From JAHDFB01 sp965658745 (GTDB taxonomy: Bacteria > Bacteroidota > Bacteroidia > Chitinophagales > Saprospiraceae): a stretch of 64,000 nt of DNA. The stretch is taken from assembly GCA_965658745.1 (NCBI GenBank), contig CBFHTK010000001.1, positions 124,001-188,000 of the forward strand. Reading direction: 5' to 3'. Both the position numbers and the translations under genes were made by a program. Shown piece by piece: positions 51,819-61,273 of the stretch; the first letter of the stretch is position 1, and the number at the start of each line of letters is the position of its first letter. The notes beneath the pieces were generated by a model, which saw only the letters and a list, made by a program, of their open reading frames with translations, had not been told where the DNA came from and made no database searches.

Positions 51819-52949
51819 ATGAAAATAGGAATTCTCGGTGGAGGCCAACTCGGTAGGATGATGTTTCAAGAGACGATAGGGCTTGATTTAGACTTATCTT
51901 TTCTAGATACAAGTCGTTCTTTTCCCGTTGGGAAAATAGCACATTCATTTACAGAAGGTGACTTCACCAATTATGACGATGTAATTGCTTTCGCGAAAGA
52001 CATGGATGTGATTTCGATTGAAATCGAAAAGGTGAACCTAAAAGCACTTTACGATTTAGAAACACAAGGAAAAAAAATCCATCCAAAGCCTTCTTCGCTA
52101 GAAATAATTCAGGACAAAGGGCTTCAAAAGAAGTTCTATAGAAAGCATAGTATTCCGACGTCTGACTTCAAACTATACAATTCAAAAGAAGAGGTCCTTA
52201 ACGCTATAGAAAATGGCCAAGTAGATTATCCATTTGTGCAAAAAACGAGAAAGGATGGATACGATGGGAAAGGTGTTGCGATTGTACACTTGGAAGCAAA
52301 CCTTGACAAGCTCTTGGACGGACCATGCCTCATCGAACCCTTAGTACCGATCTTCAAAGAGTTAGCAGTAATTGCATGTCGAAACGAAAGAGGTGAATGC
52401 ATTACATATGAAGTCGTTGAAATGGTTTTCGACCAAGAAGCTAACTTAGTTAAATACCTCTTCTCTCCAGCGGAAATACTGGAATCAACGTCTGAAACTT
52501 GCAGAAATATCGCTGAAAGTCTTATTGAATTATTTGATATATGTGGCTTGCTTGCGGTTGAGTTTTTTATGGACAAAAAGGGAGAAATATTGGTCAATGA
52601 GGTAGCTCCACGACCTCACAATAGCGGTCACCATACCATTGACGCAGCTGTTTGCTCGCAATTTGAAAATCATATACGAGCAATATCAAATCTACCATTG
52701 GGAAGCACCAGTCAATATAAAATGGGTGCTATGATTAATATCCTTGGAGAAGAAGGTTTTACTGGACAGAAAAAGTACATGGGACTGGAGGACGTGTTAA
52801 AACTTGAAGATGTTCATGTACACCTTTATGGTAAAAAAATAACCAAACCCAAGCGTAAGATGGGCCACATCAATGTTTTAGGTGATTCCAAAGAAGAAAT
52901 AGAAGATAAGATTAATACAATTGACAAATTTTTCAAAGTAATAGCATGA
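51819..52949 (+). CDS. purK: N5-carboxyaminoimidazole ribonucleotide synthase
   Basis: A 376-residue ATP-grasp enzyme making N5-CAIR from AIR, bicarbonate and ATP. The N-terminal GILGGGQLGRMM, then QKTRKDGYDGKGVAIV and the ATP-grasp residues in NEVAPRPHNSGHHTIDA are diagnostic. It overlaps purE by four bases (ATGA), so the two successive steps are coupled. A near-consensus -7 box (GATATTTG) lies in the spacer shared with pyrC. Confidence 0.97.
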   Translation: MKIGILGGGQLGRMMFQETIGLDLDLSFLDTSRSFPVGKIAHSFTEGDFTNYDDVIAFAKDMDVISIEIEKVNLKALYDLETQGKKIHPKPSSLEIIQDKGLQKKFYRKHSIPTSDFKLYNSKEEVLNAIENGQVDYPFVQKTRKDGYDGKGVAIVHLEANLDKLLDGPCLIEPLVPIFKELAVIACRNERGECITYEVVEMVFDQEANLVKYLFSPAEILESTSETCRNIAESLIELFDICGLLAVEFFMDKKGEILVNEVAPRPHNSGHHTIDAAVCSQFENHIRAISNLPLGSTSQYKMGAMINILGEEGFTGQKKYMGLEDVLKLEDVHVHLYGKKITKPKRKMGHINVLGDSKEEIEDKINTIDKFFKVIA

Positions 52950-53440
52950 GTGCACTTGTAAGTATAATCATGGGATCTGATTCAGATTATCCTATCATGA
53001 AAGAAGCAGCGATGATGCTAGAGCAGTTTGGTATCGAATATGACGTACATATTGTATCTGCTCATCGCACACCAGAAAAAATGTACGAATTTGCGGCTCA
53101 AGCTTCGTCTAAGGGCACCAAAGTTATTATTGCTGGCGCTGGTGGTGCAGCTCACCTACCAGGTATGACGGCTAGCATAACTACACTTCCTGTAATTGGT
53201 GTGCCGATCAAGTCAAGCAATTCAATTGATGGATGGGATTCTGTCTTATCTATATTACAAATGCCCGGAGGTATTCCCGTAGCTACAGTTGCACTGAACG
53301 GTGCCAAAAATGCAGGTATCTTAGCGGCAAATATTATCGGCGCATTTGATTCAGATGTTTCTTCTAGACTTTCAACGTACAAAGCTGAGCTTAAAGAAAT
53401 GGTCGCAGAAAAAGAACAAAGACTTCTGGATAGCATCTAG
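52946..53440 (+). CDS. purE: N5-carboxyaminoimidazole ribonucleotide mutase
   Basis: A 164-residue class I PurE. IIMGSDSDYPIMKEA and VSAHRTPEKMY form the active site, followed by AGAGGAAHLPGMTA and LPVIGVPIKSS. It converts N5-CAIR, the product of PurK, to CAIR. Overlap with purK and normal length make this a complete pair. Confidence 0.98.
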   Translation: MSALVSIIMGSDSDYPIMKEAAMMLEQFGIEYDVHIVSAHRTPEKMYEFAAQASSKGTKVIIAGAGGAAHLPGMTASITTLPVIGVPIKSSNSIDGWDSVLSILQMPGGIPVATVALNGAKNAGILAANIIGAFDSDVSSRLSTYKAELKEMVAEKEQRLLDSI

Positions 53441-53449
53441 GAACTAATT

Positions 53450-53920
53450 CTAATGGGACTTTGGTGTATCAATTGGCTTTTCAACTTCTGAGAAGACGAA
53501 GGCAATTTGCAAATCTTGGCCTTGCTGACGTTTATCCTCTTCAAAAGCTCCATTTAATCTTAAGAACAAACCATCGTCTAAGCTAGCTTCCATTGTCCCT
53601 CCTCGCTCCCACGTGGGGTTTCTCAAAGTGTACTTTTTAGCCTTATTCTCCATAGTTACGATAATATCAACCTCTATTTCGCCTGCTCGGATACAATTAA
53701 CTCCTTTTGGGCAACGAGAATCAGTCACCTTGCTTAATTGCAGACTTATCTCCTTACCATTCAATTTGACGGCATTTCCTTCCGTAATACCAAATTCTTG
53801 ATCCATTTCCACATAGATAAGTGAATCCTGATAGTGGACTTGATCAATTAGACTAGCTTGATTGCTGGAATTACCTTGCATGCTTAGAAGTGCTAAGAGT
53901 ACGTGAATTAGTATATTCAT
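53450..53920 (-). CDS. Small exported protein with a disulfide-type CP..C motif
   Basis: A 156-residue exported protein. The N-terminus (ILIHVLLALLSMQGNSSNQ) acts as a signal peptide. The body carries VTDSRCPKGVNCIRAGEIEV, a SRCPxxxxCxxAG segment also seen in many unannotated Bacteroidota envelope proteins, and beta-strand sequence thereafter. The two Cys are likely disulfide-bonded. No enzyme family is recognised. It is convergent with purE, ten bases away. Confidence 0.7.
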   Translation of the reverse strand: MNILIHVLLALLSMQGNSSNQASLIDQVHYQDSLIYVEMDQEFGITEGNAVKLNGKEISLQLSKVTDSRCPKGVNCIRAGEIEVDIIVTMENKAKKYTLRNPTWERGGTMEASLDDGLFLRLNGAFEEDKRQQGQDLQIAFVFSEVEKPIDTPKSH

Positions 53921-54034
53921 AATTAGGTCTGTTTATCTTATTGACGATAAAAACAAGTAGTTTACACATCAACACACAACTTAATCTTGAAATAAATCGA
54001 TCAATATCAACTTAAAACACTGATAACTCGCGCT

Positions 54035-56137
54035 TCAAAATCGATATTTTATTTGTGCTTTTACCTGTGACCGCACAGGTCCATCGATTAAAGTATTTCC
54101 GCTACCAAATCTATTGTTCACTAGGTCTCCATCTTCATCTCTAAATGGTTCGGACAATTGCGTAATTTCATAACGAGCCTCCGCTGTTATACTTCTGGTA
54201 ACACGTATTCGAGTATTAATATAGAATCTGGACCCTCTGCCATTGTATGCAGGAATATAATACTCATTTAAGATGTCATTTTCATAAGCATATATTCTAG
54301 CATCAAAATCATCAATATCAAATATCACGTAGCGCCCTACAAAACTGTAGTTCTTACCAATCGGTTTGTATACTAAATCTTGATATAGCATAAATCCCGA
54401 GTATTTCGAACTCTGATAAATATCATACCAAGAAAACTCTAATCGATTTCGGATTGTCCAAGCTTTGGTTAATTTATAAGATCCATGAAGTCTCAACCTT
54501 TGCCGTGTATTATCGACAGGAATATCAATCTGTTGATCTAGATTTCTTGGTTTCTGCTCGAAAAAATATTGAGCATACAATTCCCATTTACGCTTCTTGA
54601 AATATTTAAGTCGCAAAAAGTACTCACGGCCGTGACCAGGTCCATCAACTCTAAACTTAGCCCAACGATTCCTCCACTGATCCGCATAAGCGGAAATCAC
54701 CCACATTTTAGATGGTCTGTACTCTAGCCCCATGTATATTCCACTTTCATTTGTAGCAAGTGGGCTTTCGCCAAAAGCATTGGCTGACAAACTTTGATAA
54801 TTCTTACTATAATTTCGGTAGGCTACAACCAAATCCAATGTTTTATCAAGTCCAGCTAAAATACCGTGCATATGCGCTTGTCCCAAATCCCGATCAATAG
54901 CGGATTCTCCAAAGAAATTAAAATTTCTCCAATTGAATCCATAGTCGATAGAACCATTGACAAAAAGATTTCCCGAAGGAAAGAAATTTTGATATAAGGC
55001 TTCTGAAGGAACTAGATTAACATTGAGTCGATCTACCACGGCTTGTGCGGCAACATGTCCTTTTCTAAAACGGTATTTTACCGAGGTTCCAGCTGACTGC
55101 TGACTAACGAGATTCTTGCGTTCTATCTGTGCTTCTGTCTGATTTAGACCACCCAATGGTAAAGAGCTGATAAAATTACCTGCGAAGGGCTCATCATCTA
55201 AGATTATCCTCCCACTATTTCTGCGCTTTGAAGAAATAAAACTGGTTATCTCTACATTATTAGTAAGTTTGATCGTTGTAGCACCACCTCTCAGAAAATT
55301 AAATTCTGCAACAGATGAATAAGCTCTTATAGCATATCCTCCTTTTCTTATTGAAGTTGTCAATGAGCTTTTTCCCGCACCAAATCCGCTGTGCATAATA
55401 AGACCTTGACCTAGACTAATCGAATAGTCACCTAGCGCGATCGTCTTAATTCTTTCTGTTATGTCTTTTGCAAAAACATGAAAAGAAAAATAATCAGCAC
55501 CATATATTTTTTCAGGATAGTAAAAAGGCTCTCCGTTGTCCTTCTCGGCAATGAAGCCCATTTTAAAATCATTACCCACAGCCATCTTGTAGCGCAGATA
55601 CAGATGATCTGGACTTCCAACGAATGGAGCTGGATTCCCATCTCTTGATTCGTATCCACGCTGAGTCTGCACTATTCGCTTCCATTTTAAAAACATAGTG
55701 TGATCAGCGGATCCCAATTGATTAAGAATACCTTTTCTAGATACTTGAACTTGCTTTTTAACTGTAGTTACTTCTTTCAACAATCTTATTGTCGAAATAT
55801 CAAATCCTGGAATAGTTTGTAGTTCTAGGATAGATCGAAAATCTCCGAGTTTATTCCTATGCTCAAGCAAATTTGAAACCTGAATTTCATTTAGAAAAAA
55901 CAACTCCCTTAGCTCAGTACTATTAGCCTTATTGAGATTAATCGGTCGAAGTTTGTAAGCTTCAAACTCTTCGTACAATGTATTGAAATCGAACTCACCC
56001 TCCTCCCCGCTATTCTCAACGAATGCTGCAATAATCTCCGCAATGAGATCATCGATTCCATTACTAGCATTTTGGGCTCGAAGCCCAAAAGAAGTTAACA
56101 AGAACAAAAAAACAATAGAAAGCAATTTACTGCGCAA
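54035..56137 (-). CDS. Exported helix-hairpin-helix protein with outer-membrane barrel-like C-terminus
   Basis: A 700-residue protein. A signal peptide (VFLFLLTSFGLRAQ) is followed by a double helix-hairpin-helix region (about 66-130), INLNKANSTELRELFFLNE and IQVSNLLEHRNKLGDFRSI, of the ComEA type. From about residue 150 to the end the sequence is alternating strand-turn, ending in Phe (SQVKAQIKYRF), as in barrels. Similar proteins recur in Bacteroidota with unknown function. A DNA-binding HHH beside an outer-membrane barrel suggests DNA or protein handling at the surface, but that is inference. Confidence 0.8.
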   Translation of the reverse strand: MRSKLLSIVFLFLLTSFGLRAQNASNGIDDLIAEIIAAFVENSGEEGEFDFNTLYEEFEAYKLRPINLNKANSTELRELFFLNEIQVSNLLEHRNKLGDFRSILELQTIPGFDISTIRLLKEVTTVKKQVQVSRKGILNQLGSADHTMFLKWKRIVQTQRGYESRDGNPAPFVGSPDHLYLRYKMAVGNDFKMGFIAEKDNGEPFYYPEKIYGADYFSFHVFAKDITERIKTIALGDYSISLGQGLIMHSGFGAGKSSLTTSIRKGGYAIRAYSSVAEFNFLRGGATTIKLTNNVEITSFISSKRRNSGRIILDDEPFAGNFISSLPLGGLNQTEAQIERKNLVSQQSAGTSVKYRFRKGHVAAQAVVDRLNVNLVPSEALYQNFFPSGNLFVNGSIDYGFNWRNFNFFGESAIDRDLGQAHMHGILAGLDKTLDLVVAYRNYSKNYQSLSANAFGESPLATNESGIYMGLEYRPSKMWVISAYADQWRNRWAKFRVDGPGHGREYFLRLKYFKKRKWELYAQYFFEQKPRNLDQQIDIPVDNTRQRLRLHGSYKLTKAWTIRNRLEFSWYDIYQSSKYSGFMLYQDLVYKPIGKNYSFVGRYVIFDIDDFDARIYAYENDILNEYYIPAYNGRGSRFYINTRIRVTRSITAEARYEITQLSEPFRDEDGDLVNNRFGSGNTLIDGPVRSQVKAQIKYRF

Positions 56138-56188
56138 AACGTGTCGCTTAATGAATCTTCAACATAATCGAAAATAAAATAACGGATC

Positions 56189-57199
56189 TTACTCTTCTTC
56201 TCCTAGAGCTTTGTCCATCATTTCTCCCATCTCTTCGACCTTCTTATTTACTTCTGACTGAACTTGGTCGGCAGCATCTTTTGCAATACTTTCGGCTTCA
56301 GTACTTTGATCCTTAATGTCTGTGACAGCTTTGTCAGCTGGTCCCACAACATCATCCTCGACAATTATTGCATCATCTACCACTTCATTTCCATCGCCAT
56401 CCAAATCCTCAAATCCTGCAGCTTTAGCCATTTCTTTTTTAAGCTTATCCCCTTCCGGCAATGAAATTGTGGTTTCTCCTACTTTTAATTCCTTCGTCTT
56501 GTCGTCTGTTTCCTGATCAACTTTCACCTTGTCAGCTTTGCCAGAATAGTTGCCTTCAGCATATTTCTCAGCTTTTGCAAAGAAATCATCACTATCTTCT
56601 AGCAAACTTTCTTCTATATCTATTGGCTTATCTGCATATTTACTATCCCCTTCCAATGCCTCTTCCGCTTCCAACTTCTTAGCTTTTTCATATGTTTCGT
56701 CGAACTTATCGCTGATTTTTTCTGAGACTTCTTGAGCCTTATCCATTAGCTTGTCCTTTGCATCCAACATTTTTTCGCCAACTTTTTCGCTTACATCCCC
56801 AGCTTTTTCGATTGCATCTCCTCCCACATCCATAACTTTCTTTCCCACTTTTTCTGTAAATTCTCCTGCAGAAGATGCTGCCTTACTTCCTTTCTCAAGC
56901 ACTTTCTTACCAACATATTCAGTAAAATCAGCAGCCTTACCAACTGTTTCATTCTCAGAGACTCGATCAGAAATATCTGAAATTTTGTCTTTTGCTTTCT
57001 CCACAATATCTGAAATCTTATCACTGGCATTCTCTACTGCATCTTCTGCAACATCTTTCCCTTTTGTGTAAGCTTTAGACCCTCTTTCCAATAGCTCTTC
57101 TCCCAATTCTTGACTCTTGTCAGCTACTTTTCCTGCACCGCTCTTTGTTACAGACTTAACACCAAACAATAATTTTCTTATTTCTCCCAAAAATCCCAT
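56189..57199 (-). CDS. LEA-like, Lys/Asp/Glu-rich amphipathic repeat protein
   Basis: A 336-residue highly charged protein without signal peptide. From residue about 15 to 175 it is built of irregular 11-residue-type units rich in Lys, Asp, Glu, Val and Ala, such as KISDIVEKAKDKISDI, EKVGEKMLDAKDKLMDKAQE and GKKVLEKGSKAASSAGE. These resemble plant LEA group 3 or apolipoprotein-like amphipathic helices. The tail is acidic. The predicted state is disordered or helical on a surface. No enzyme motif occurs. It is divergent from the coiled-coil gene at 57409. Function is unknown; desiccation or membrane protection is only an analogy. Confidence 0.7.
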   Translation of the reverse strand: MGFLGEIRKLLFGVKSVTKSGAGKVADKSQELGEELLERGSKAYTKGKDVAEDAVENASDKISDIVEKAKDKISDISDRVSENETVGKAADFTEYVGKKVLEKGSKAASSAGEFTEKVGKKVMDVGGDAIEKAGDVSEKVGEKMLDAKDKLMDKAQEVSEKISDKFDETYEKAKKLEAEEALEGDSKYADKPIDIEESLLEDSDDFFAKAEKYAEGNYSGKADKVKVDQETDDKTKELKVGETTISLPEGDKLKKEMAKAAGFEDLDGDGNEVVDDAIIVEDDVVGPADKAVTDIKDQSTEAESIAKDAADQVQSEVNKKVEEMGEMMDKALGEEE

Positions 57200-57408
57200 T
57201 TTATCTATTTTTGAATGAAAATTAAGACGATTCAGTTAATAAACTGCTATTTCAATTATAAATTTTCATTAATTTTCGATTTTCACTCTGGTTTTCAAGA
57301 TGAAAACACCGTTTGATTATTTTTTGAACAATACTATTGAGCATCTATTAAGGCACTAGGCATGTTTCGATCTATTTCAGGATCGTTTAAGATTAAAACA
57401 AGTAGCAA

Positions 57409-58347
57409 TTGAATACACAAGATAAGATCAATGAAGTTCTAGAGAAACTAGTTGAATTAAAAAAGGTTGAAAAGCATTTTCAACAAACTATGAATCAACT
57501 CGATGACTCATATCAAGAGCTTGACAAACTGCATGATATTCTAGAAAAAGAATATAAAGATGTCAAAGAGTTAGAATCTCTGAGCATGAAATCTCTTTTC
57601 CATAAGGTTCTAGGTAGTAAGGAGGAGCAGATTGAAAAAGAAAGGCAAGAGTATCTCCAAGCAACTCTCAGGTACAATGAATTTAGAAAATCTGTTGAAT
57701 TACTTGAGTTTGAAAGAGACCTCCTGAAGAAAAAAATCACGGATGTAACAATCTACGAAAGTAAACTTGAACAGCTAAAGCTAAAGCGTGAAAAAGAACT
57801 CATCATGAGTGATACAACACAGGGCAAAAAGCTCATGCGAGTTGTTCACATGATGGACCAGATTACCAGTGAACGAAAGGAACTTACCGAAGCACGACAA
57901 GCAGGAAGTGAAGCGCTTCATCATATTAAAGTCTTGATGACACATCTTAAAAAGGCTAAAGATTGGGGTTCTTGGGACATGATGGGAAATAATAGCAGAC
58001 ATGCTGCCTACTATAAACGAGGAGCCATTGACAATGCTAGAGAAGCTTCGCATCATGCCAAACATCATCTAAATAGGTTTCAAAAAGAACTTTATGATAT
58101 GGGTGAAAGACAATATAATTTTGACATTAATATTGGTAGCTTCAATAGTTTTTCAGATATATTCTTTGACAACTTGATTAGTGATTGGATCATTCAGCAA
58201 AAAATAAAGAATGCCATGCACAATGTAGATGGTGTATATGATAAGATTCAGCGTCTTTTGCAATCAATAGATCACAAAATTCTGTCTCTAGAAGGTGAAC
58301 AAAAATCGCTTCAAGCAACAAAAGATCAGATTATCTTAGAAGGATAA
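57409..58347 (+). CDS. Coiled-coil protein of unknown function
   Basis: A 312-residue protein that starts with a TTG codon (MNTQDKINEVLEKLVEL), since no ATG precedes the conserved-looking frame. Residues 1-180 are long heptad-type helices (LDDSYQELDKLHDILEKEY, EKERQEYLQATLRYNEFRKS). Residues 185-300 include a His/Trp-rich patch (KAKDWGSWDMMGNN, HHAKHHLNRFQKELYDM) and FDNLISDWIIQQKIKNAM. No catalytic family recognised. It is divergent from the LEA-like gene across 209 bases and followed by accC. Confidence 0.6.
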   Translation: MNTQDKINEVLEKLVELKKVEKHFQQTMNQLDDSYQELDKLHDILEKEYKDVKELESLSMKSLFHKVLGSKEEQIEKERQEYLQATLRYNEFRKSVELLEFERDLLKKKITDVTIYESKLEQLKLKREKELIMSDTTQGKKLMRVVHMMDQITSERKELTEARQAGSEALHHIKVLMTHLKKAKDWGSWDMMGNNSRHAAYYKRGAIDNAREASHHAKHHLNRFQKELYDMGERQYNFDINIGSFNSFSDIFFDNLISDWIIQQKIKNAMHNVDGVYDKIQRLLQSIDHKILSLEGEQKSLQATKDQIILEG

Positions 58348-58444
58348 CTCATTCTAAAGTTATACGTACATAACTTTGACGATTGTTAATCGCTGAATAG
58401 CTTATTTTTACACACCTTTACTCTTGATACAAAAAGATACACGT

Positions 58445-59884
58445 ATGCAAAAAATACTTGTTGCCAACAGAGGAGAAATAGCCTGCAGAATTATTCGTTC
58501 CATTCATGATATGGGCTTTCAAAGTGTAGCCATATATTCAGAGGCAGACCGCAACGCAAAACATGTGCGAATGGCGCATGAATCATACCTGATTGGGCCA
58601 GCACCATCTAAGGATTCTTACTTACGAATGGATAAAATCATCGATTTATCTAAGAAAATAGGCGTTACGATGATTCATCCTGGATATGGCTTCCTCAGCG
58701 AAAATGCTGAATTTGCAGTTGCATTGAAGCATGCAGGAATTACCTTCATAGGACCTGGTGTCCATGCAATAAAGACTATGGGTTCTAAATTAGCTGCAAA
58801 AGCAGCTGTTAGTGACTATAACATACCAATGGTGCCCGGAACCGAAGAGGCGGTAGAGAATGTTGAAGAAGCCGTTAAAATTGCAAATGAAATTGGATTT
58901 CCGATCCTAATTAAAGCTTCAGCTGGTGGTGGAGGTAAAGGGATGCGATTAGTTGAAAATCAGGCCGATGTAAAAGATCAAATGCAGATGGCAATTAGTG
59001 AGGCTGTCAATGCATTTGGTGATGGCTCTGTATTCATCGAAAAGTTTGTCACAAACCCACGACATATAGAAATACAAGTTCTTGCTGACAATCATGGTAA
59101 TGTCATTCACTTAAATGAACGTGAATGTAGCATACAACGTAGACATCAAAAAGTAGTTGAAGAGGCACCTAGCGCGATACTTACCGAAGATTTACGTCAA
59201 AAAATGGGACAAGCAGCAATTGGTGTTGCCAAAGCATGTAATTATAGCGGCGCGGGAACTGTCGAGTTCTTAGTTGACGATCAACATAATTTCTACTTTC
59301 TTGAAATGAATACTCGTCTGCAAGTAGAACATCCAGTGACTGAATTGATCACTGGAATTGATCTTGTAGAACAGCAAATCAAAGTAGCACTAAACGAAAC
59401 TCTAAAAATTAATCAAAGGGATATTGGTATTAAGGGTCATGCCTTGGAATTGAGAGTTTATGCTGAAGATCCAATGAATGATTTTCTTCCTGATATTGGT
59501 ACAATTACTAAATACGTAGCTCCTACCCAAGACTTCGTTCGTTTAGACGATGCTTTCATTGAAGGTGATACGATTCCAATCTATTATGACCCGATGATCG
59601 CAAAATTGATCGTTTATGGCAAAGATAGAGCAGATGCCATGGATAAAATGAAGAAAGCAATAACTGCATACCAAATAGAGGGAGTAAAAACGACTCTAGA
59701 TTTCGGTCATTTTGTAATGGATCACCCAGCTTTTAGAAGTGGTGATTTTGATACGAATTTTGTTAAATACTACTTTTCAGCAGAAAAGATGAAAAATCAC
59801 GAAGAGGATAATTTTAAAGCAGCAGCTGCACTACTTGCGCATCTAAAGCATGACAAAAGTAAATCCATCGTAATAGCAGAATGA
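58445..59884 (+). CDS. accC: Biotin carboxylase subunit (AccC)
   Basis: A 479-residue ATP-grasp biotin carboxylase, which carboxylates biotin on its carrier protein. ILVANRGEIACRIIRS opens the biotin-carboxylase N domain, KASAGGGGKGMR is the ATP loop, and FLEMNTRLQVEHPVTE carries the catalytic Glu and Arg. The ATG at 58445 is chosen over one seven codons upstream. No carrier-protein gene or carboxyltransferase gene is adjacent, so which acyl-CoA carboxylase it serves is undecided. It has a slightly extended C-terminus (KAAAALLAHLKHDKSKSIVIAE). Confidence 0.93.
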   Translation: MQKILVANRGEIACRIIRSIHDMGFQSVAIYSEADRNAKHVRMAHESYLIGPAPSKDSYLRMDKIIDLSKKIGVTMIHPGYGFLSENAEFAVALKHAGITFIGPGVHAIKTMGSKLAAKAAVSDYNIPMVPGTEEAVENVEEAVKIANEIGFPILIKASAGGGGKGMRLVENQADVKDQMQMAISEAVNAFGDGSVFIEKFVTNPRHIEIQVLADNHGNVIHLNERECSIQRRHQKVVEEAPSAILTEDLRQKMGQAAIGVAKACNYSGAGTVEFLVDDQHNFYFLEMNTRLQVEHPVTELITGIDLVEQQIKVALNETLKINQRDIGIKGHALELRVYAEDPMNDFLPDIGTITKYVAPTQDFVRLDDAFIEGDTIPIYYDPMIAKLIVYGKDRADAMDKMKKAITAYQIEGVKTTLDFGHFVMDHPAFRSGDFDTNFVKYYFSAEKMKNHEEDNFKAAAALLAHLKHDKSKSIVIAE

Positions 59885-59918
59885 TCATAATATCAATATA
59901 ATATCCAAAAAGAAGTAG

Positions 59919-61226
59919 ATGAAATTAGCATTACATTGGAAGATACTTATAGGAATGGTACTGGGAGCCTTGGTTGGTTACATCATGACCTCTCAAGGAT
60001 TGGCGCAATTTGTCAAGGACTGGATTGCTCCATTCGGTACAATTTTTATCCGACTATTGAAAATGATTGCGATACCACTCATCATCGCTTCACTAGTCAA
60101 AGGAATAAGTGATCTAGAGGATATTGCTAAGTTTTCAAAAATAGGTATAAGAACAATTCTAATTTATATTGGGACTACCTTAGTTGCAATTTCAATTGGA
60201 CTAGGTCTAGTTCATATTATACAACCAGGAAATAATGTTACAGAGGAAACTCTTACTGAGCTTTTAACAGAAAACGGGTCTAGTGCAAGTGCGAAAATTA
60301 GCAATGCTTCACAACAGATGGAATCAGGCCCGCTACAGCCTTTAGTTGATATTGTGCCTGACAACATTTTCAATGCCATGAGCAACAATGGTTTGATGCT
60401 GCAAGTGATCTTTTTCGTTATCCTTTTTGGCATCTGCTTACTTCTAGTGAGTAAAGAACAAGCTGCTCCACTAAAAAAAGTATTCAGTAGTCTAAACGAA
60501 GTTATCCTTAAAATGGTGGATTTAATGATGCTGTATGCTCCTCTTGGAGTATTTGCTCTTATGGCAAACCTCGTCGCTGACACAAAAAGACCAGATTTAT
60601 TCATCGCCCTTATTTCGTATGCGTTGACAGTGTTTGCCGGGCTCCTATTAATGATCAGTTTCTATATACTTGTTGTCTATTTGTATACAGGTCGAAAGCC
60701 AGGGTTCTTCTTAAAGGGAATTAGTCCAGCTCAGCTTGTCGCGTTCAGCACAAGTTCTAGTGCAGCAACACTTCCAGTAACAATGGAACGCGTTGAAGAA
60801 CATCTAGGAGTGGAAGAAGAAATAACAAGTTTCGTTTGCCCTGTAGGAGCGACGATTAATATGGATGGAACTAGTTTATATCAAGCTGTTGCTGCAGTCT
60901 TTATCTGTCAAGCTTTGGGTGTTCCGCTGGGATTTGGTGAAATCATCATGATCTTGGCCACGGCACTACTTGCCTCCATCGGATCAGCTGCGGTACCTGG
61001 AGCAGGAGTCGTCATGTTAATTATTGTTCTAGAATCGATCGATTTTCCGTCCGAATTACTAGGAACTGGAATCGCAATGATTCTTGCTGTCGACCGTCCT
61101 TTAGACATGGTGCGCACAATGGTCAACATTACCGGAGATGCCGCAGTTTCAATGATCGTAGGTCATTCATCAGGACAATTACATTATCCTCAAGCTAGAG
61201 AGCTAGACGATTACTACAAGAAATAA
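59919..61226 (+). CDS. Dicarboxylate/amino acid:cation symporter (DAACS)
   Basis: A 435-residue sodium- or proton-coupled symporter of the glutamate/dicarboxylate family. The re-entrant loop has STSSSAATLPVTM, the seventh helix NMDGTSLYQ, and GSAAVPGAG near the second loop. Substrates could be glutamate, aspartate, succinate or fumarate. It lies 34 bases after accC; a functional link is not evident. The last base is nine bases before the frame of the next gene. Confidence 0.93.
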   Translation: MKLALHWKILIGMVLGALVGYIMTSQGLAQFVKDWIAPFGTIFIRLLKMIAIPLIIASLVKGISDLEDIAKFSKIGIRTILIYIGTTLVAISIGLGLVHIIQPGNNVTEETLTELLTENGSSASAKISNASQQMESGPLQPLVDIVPDNIFNAMSNNGLMLQVIFFVILFGICLLLVSKEQAAPLKKVFSSLNEVILKMVDLMMLYAPLGVFALMANLVADTKRPDLFIALISYALTVFAGLLLMISFYILVVYLYTGRKPGFFLKGISPAQLVAFSTSSSAATLPVTMERVEEHLGVEEEITSFVCPVGATINMDGTSLYQAVAAVFICQALGVPLGFGEIIMILATALLASIGSAAVPGAGVVMLIIVLESIDFPSELLGTGIAMILAVDRPLDMVRTMVNITGDAAVSMIVGHSSGQLHYPQARELDDYYKK

Positions 61227-61273
61227 TATATTGGGTGTTAGACAGGGCTTACGCCCAAAAACTAAGTACTACT

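Noticed and set aside
51733..51948. Longer dihydroorotase starting at 51948
   Set aside because: The extension overlaps purK on the opposite strand and has no family resemblance; GTG 51732 gives the expected N-terminus.
53608..53617. CCCACGTGGG as a parS-like site for ParB
   Set aside because: It lacks the TGTTTC and GAAACA flanks of the known parS palindrome and lies inside a protein-coding gene about 10 kb from parAB.
56751..57071. A 106-residue Ser/Phe-rich open frame on the plus strand
   Set aside because: It is the antisense shadow of the Lys/Glu/Asp-rich LEA-like gene; its Ser/Phe composition simply mirrors that codon use.
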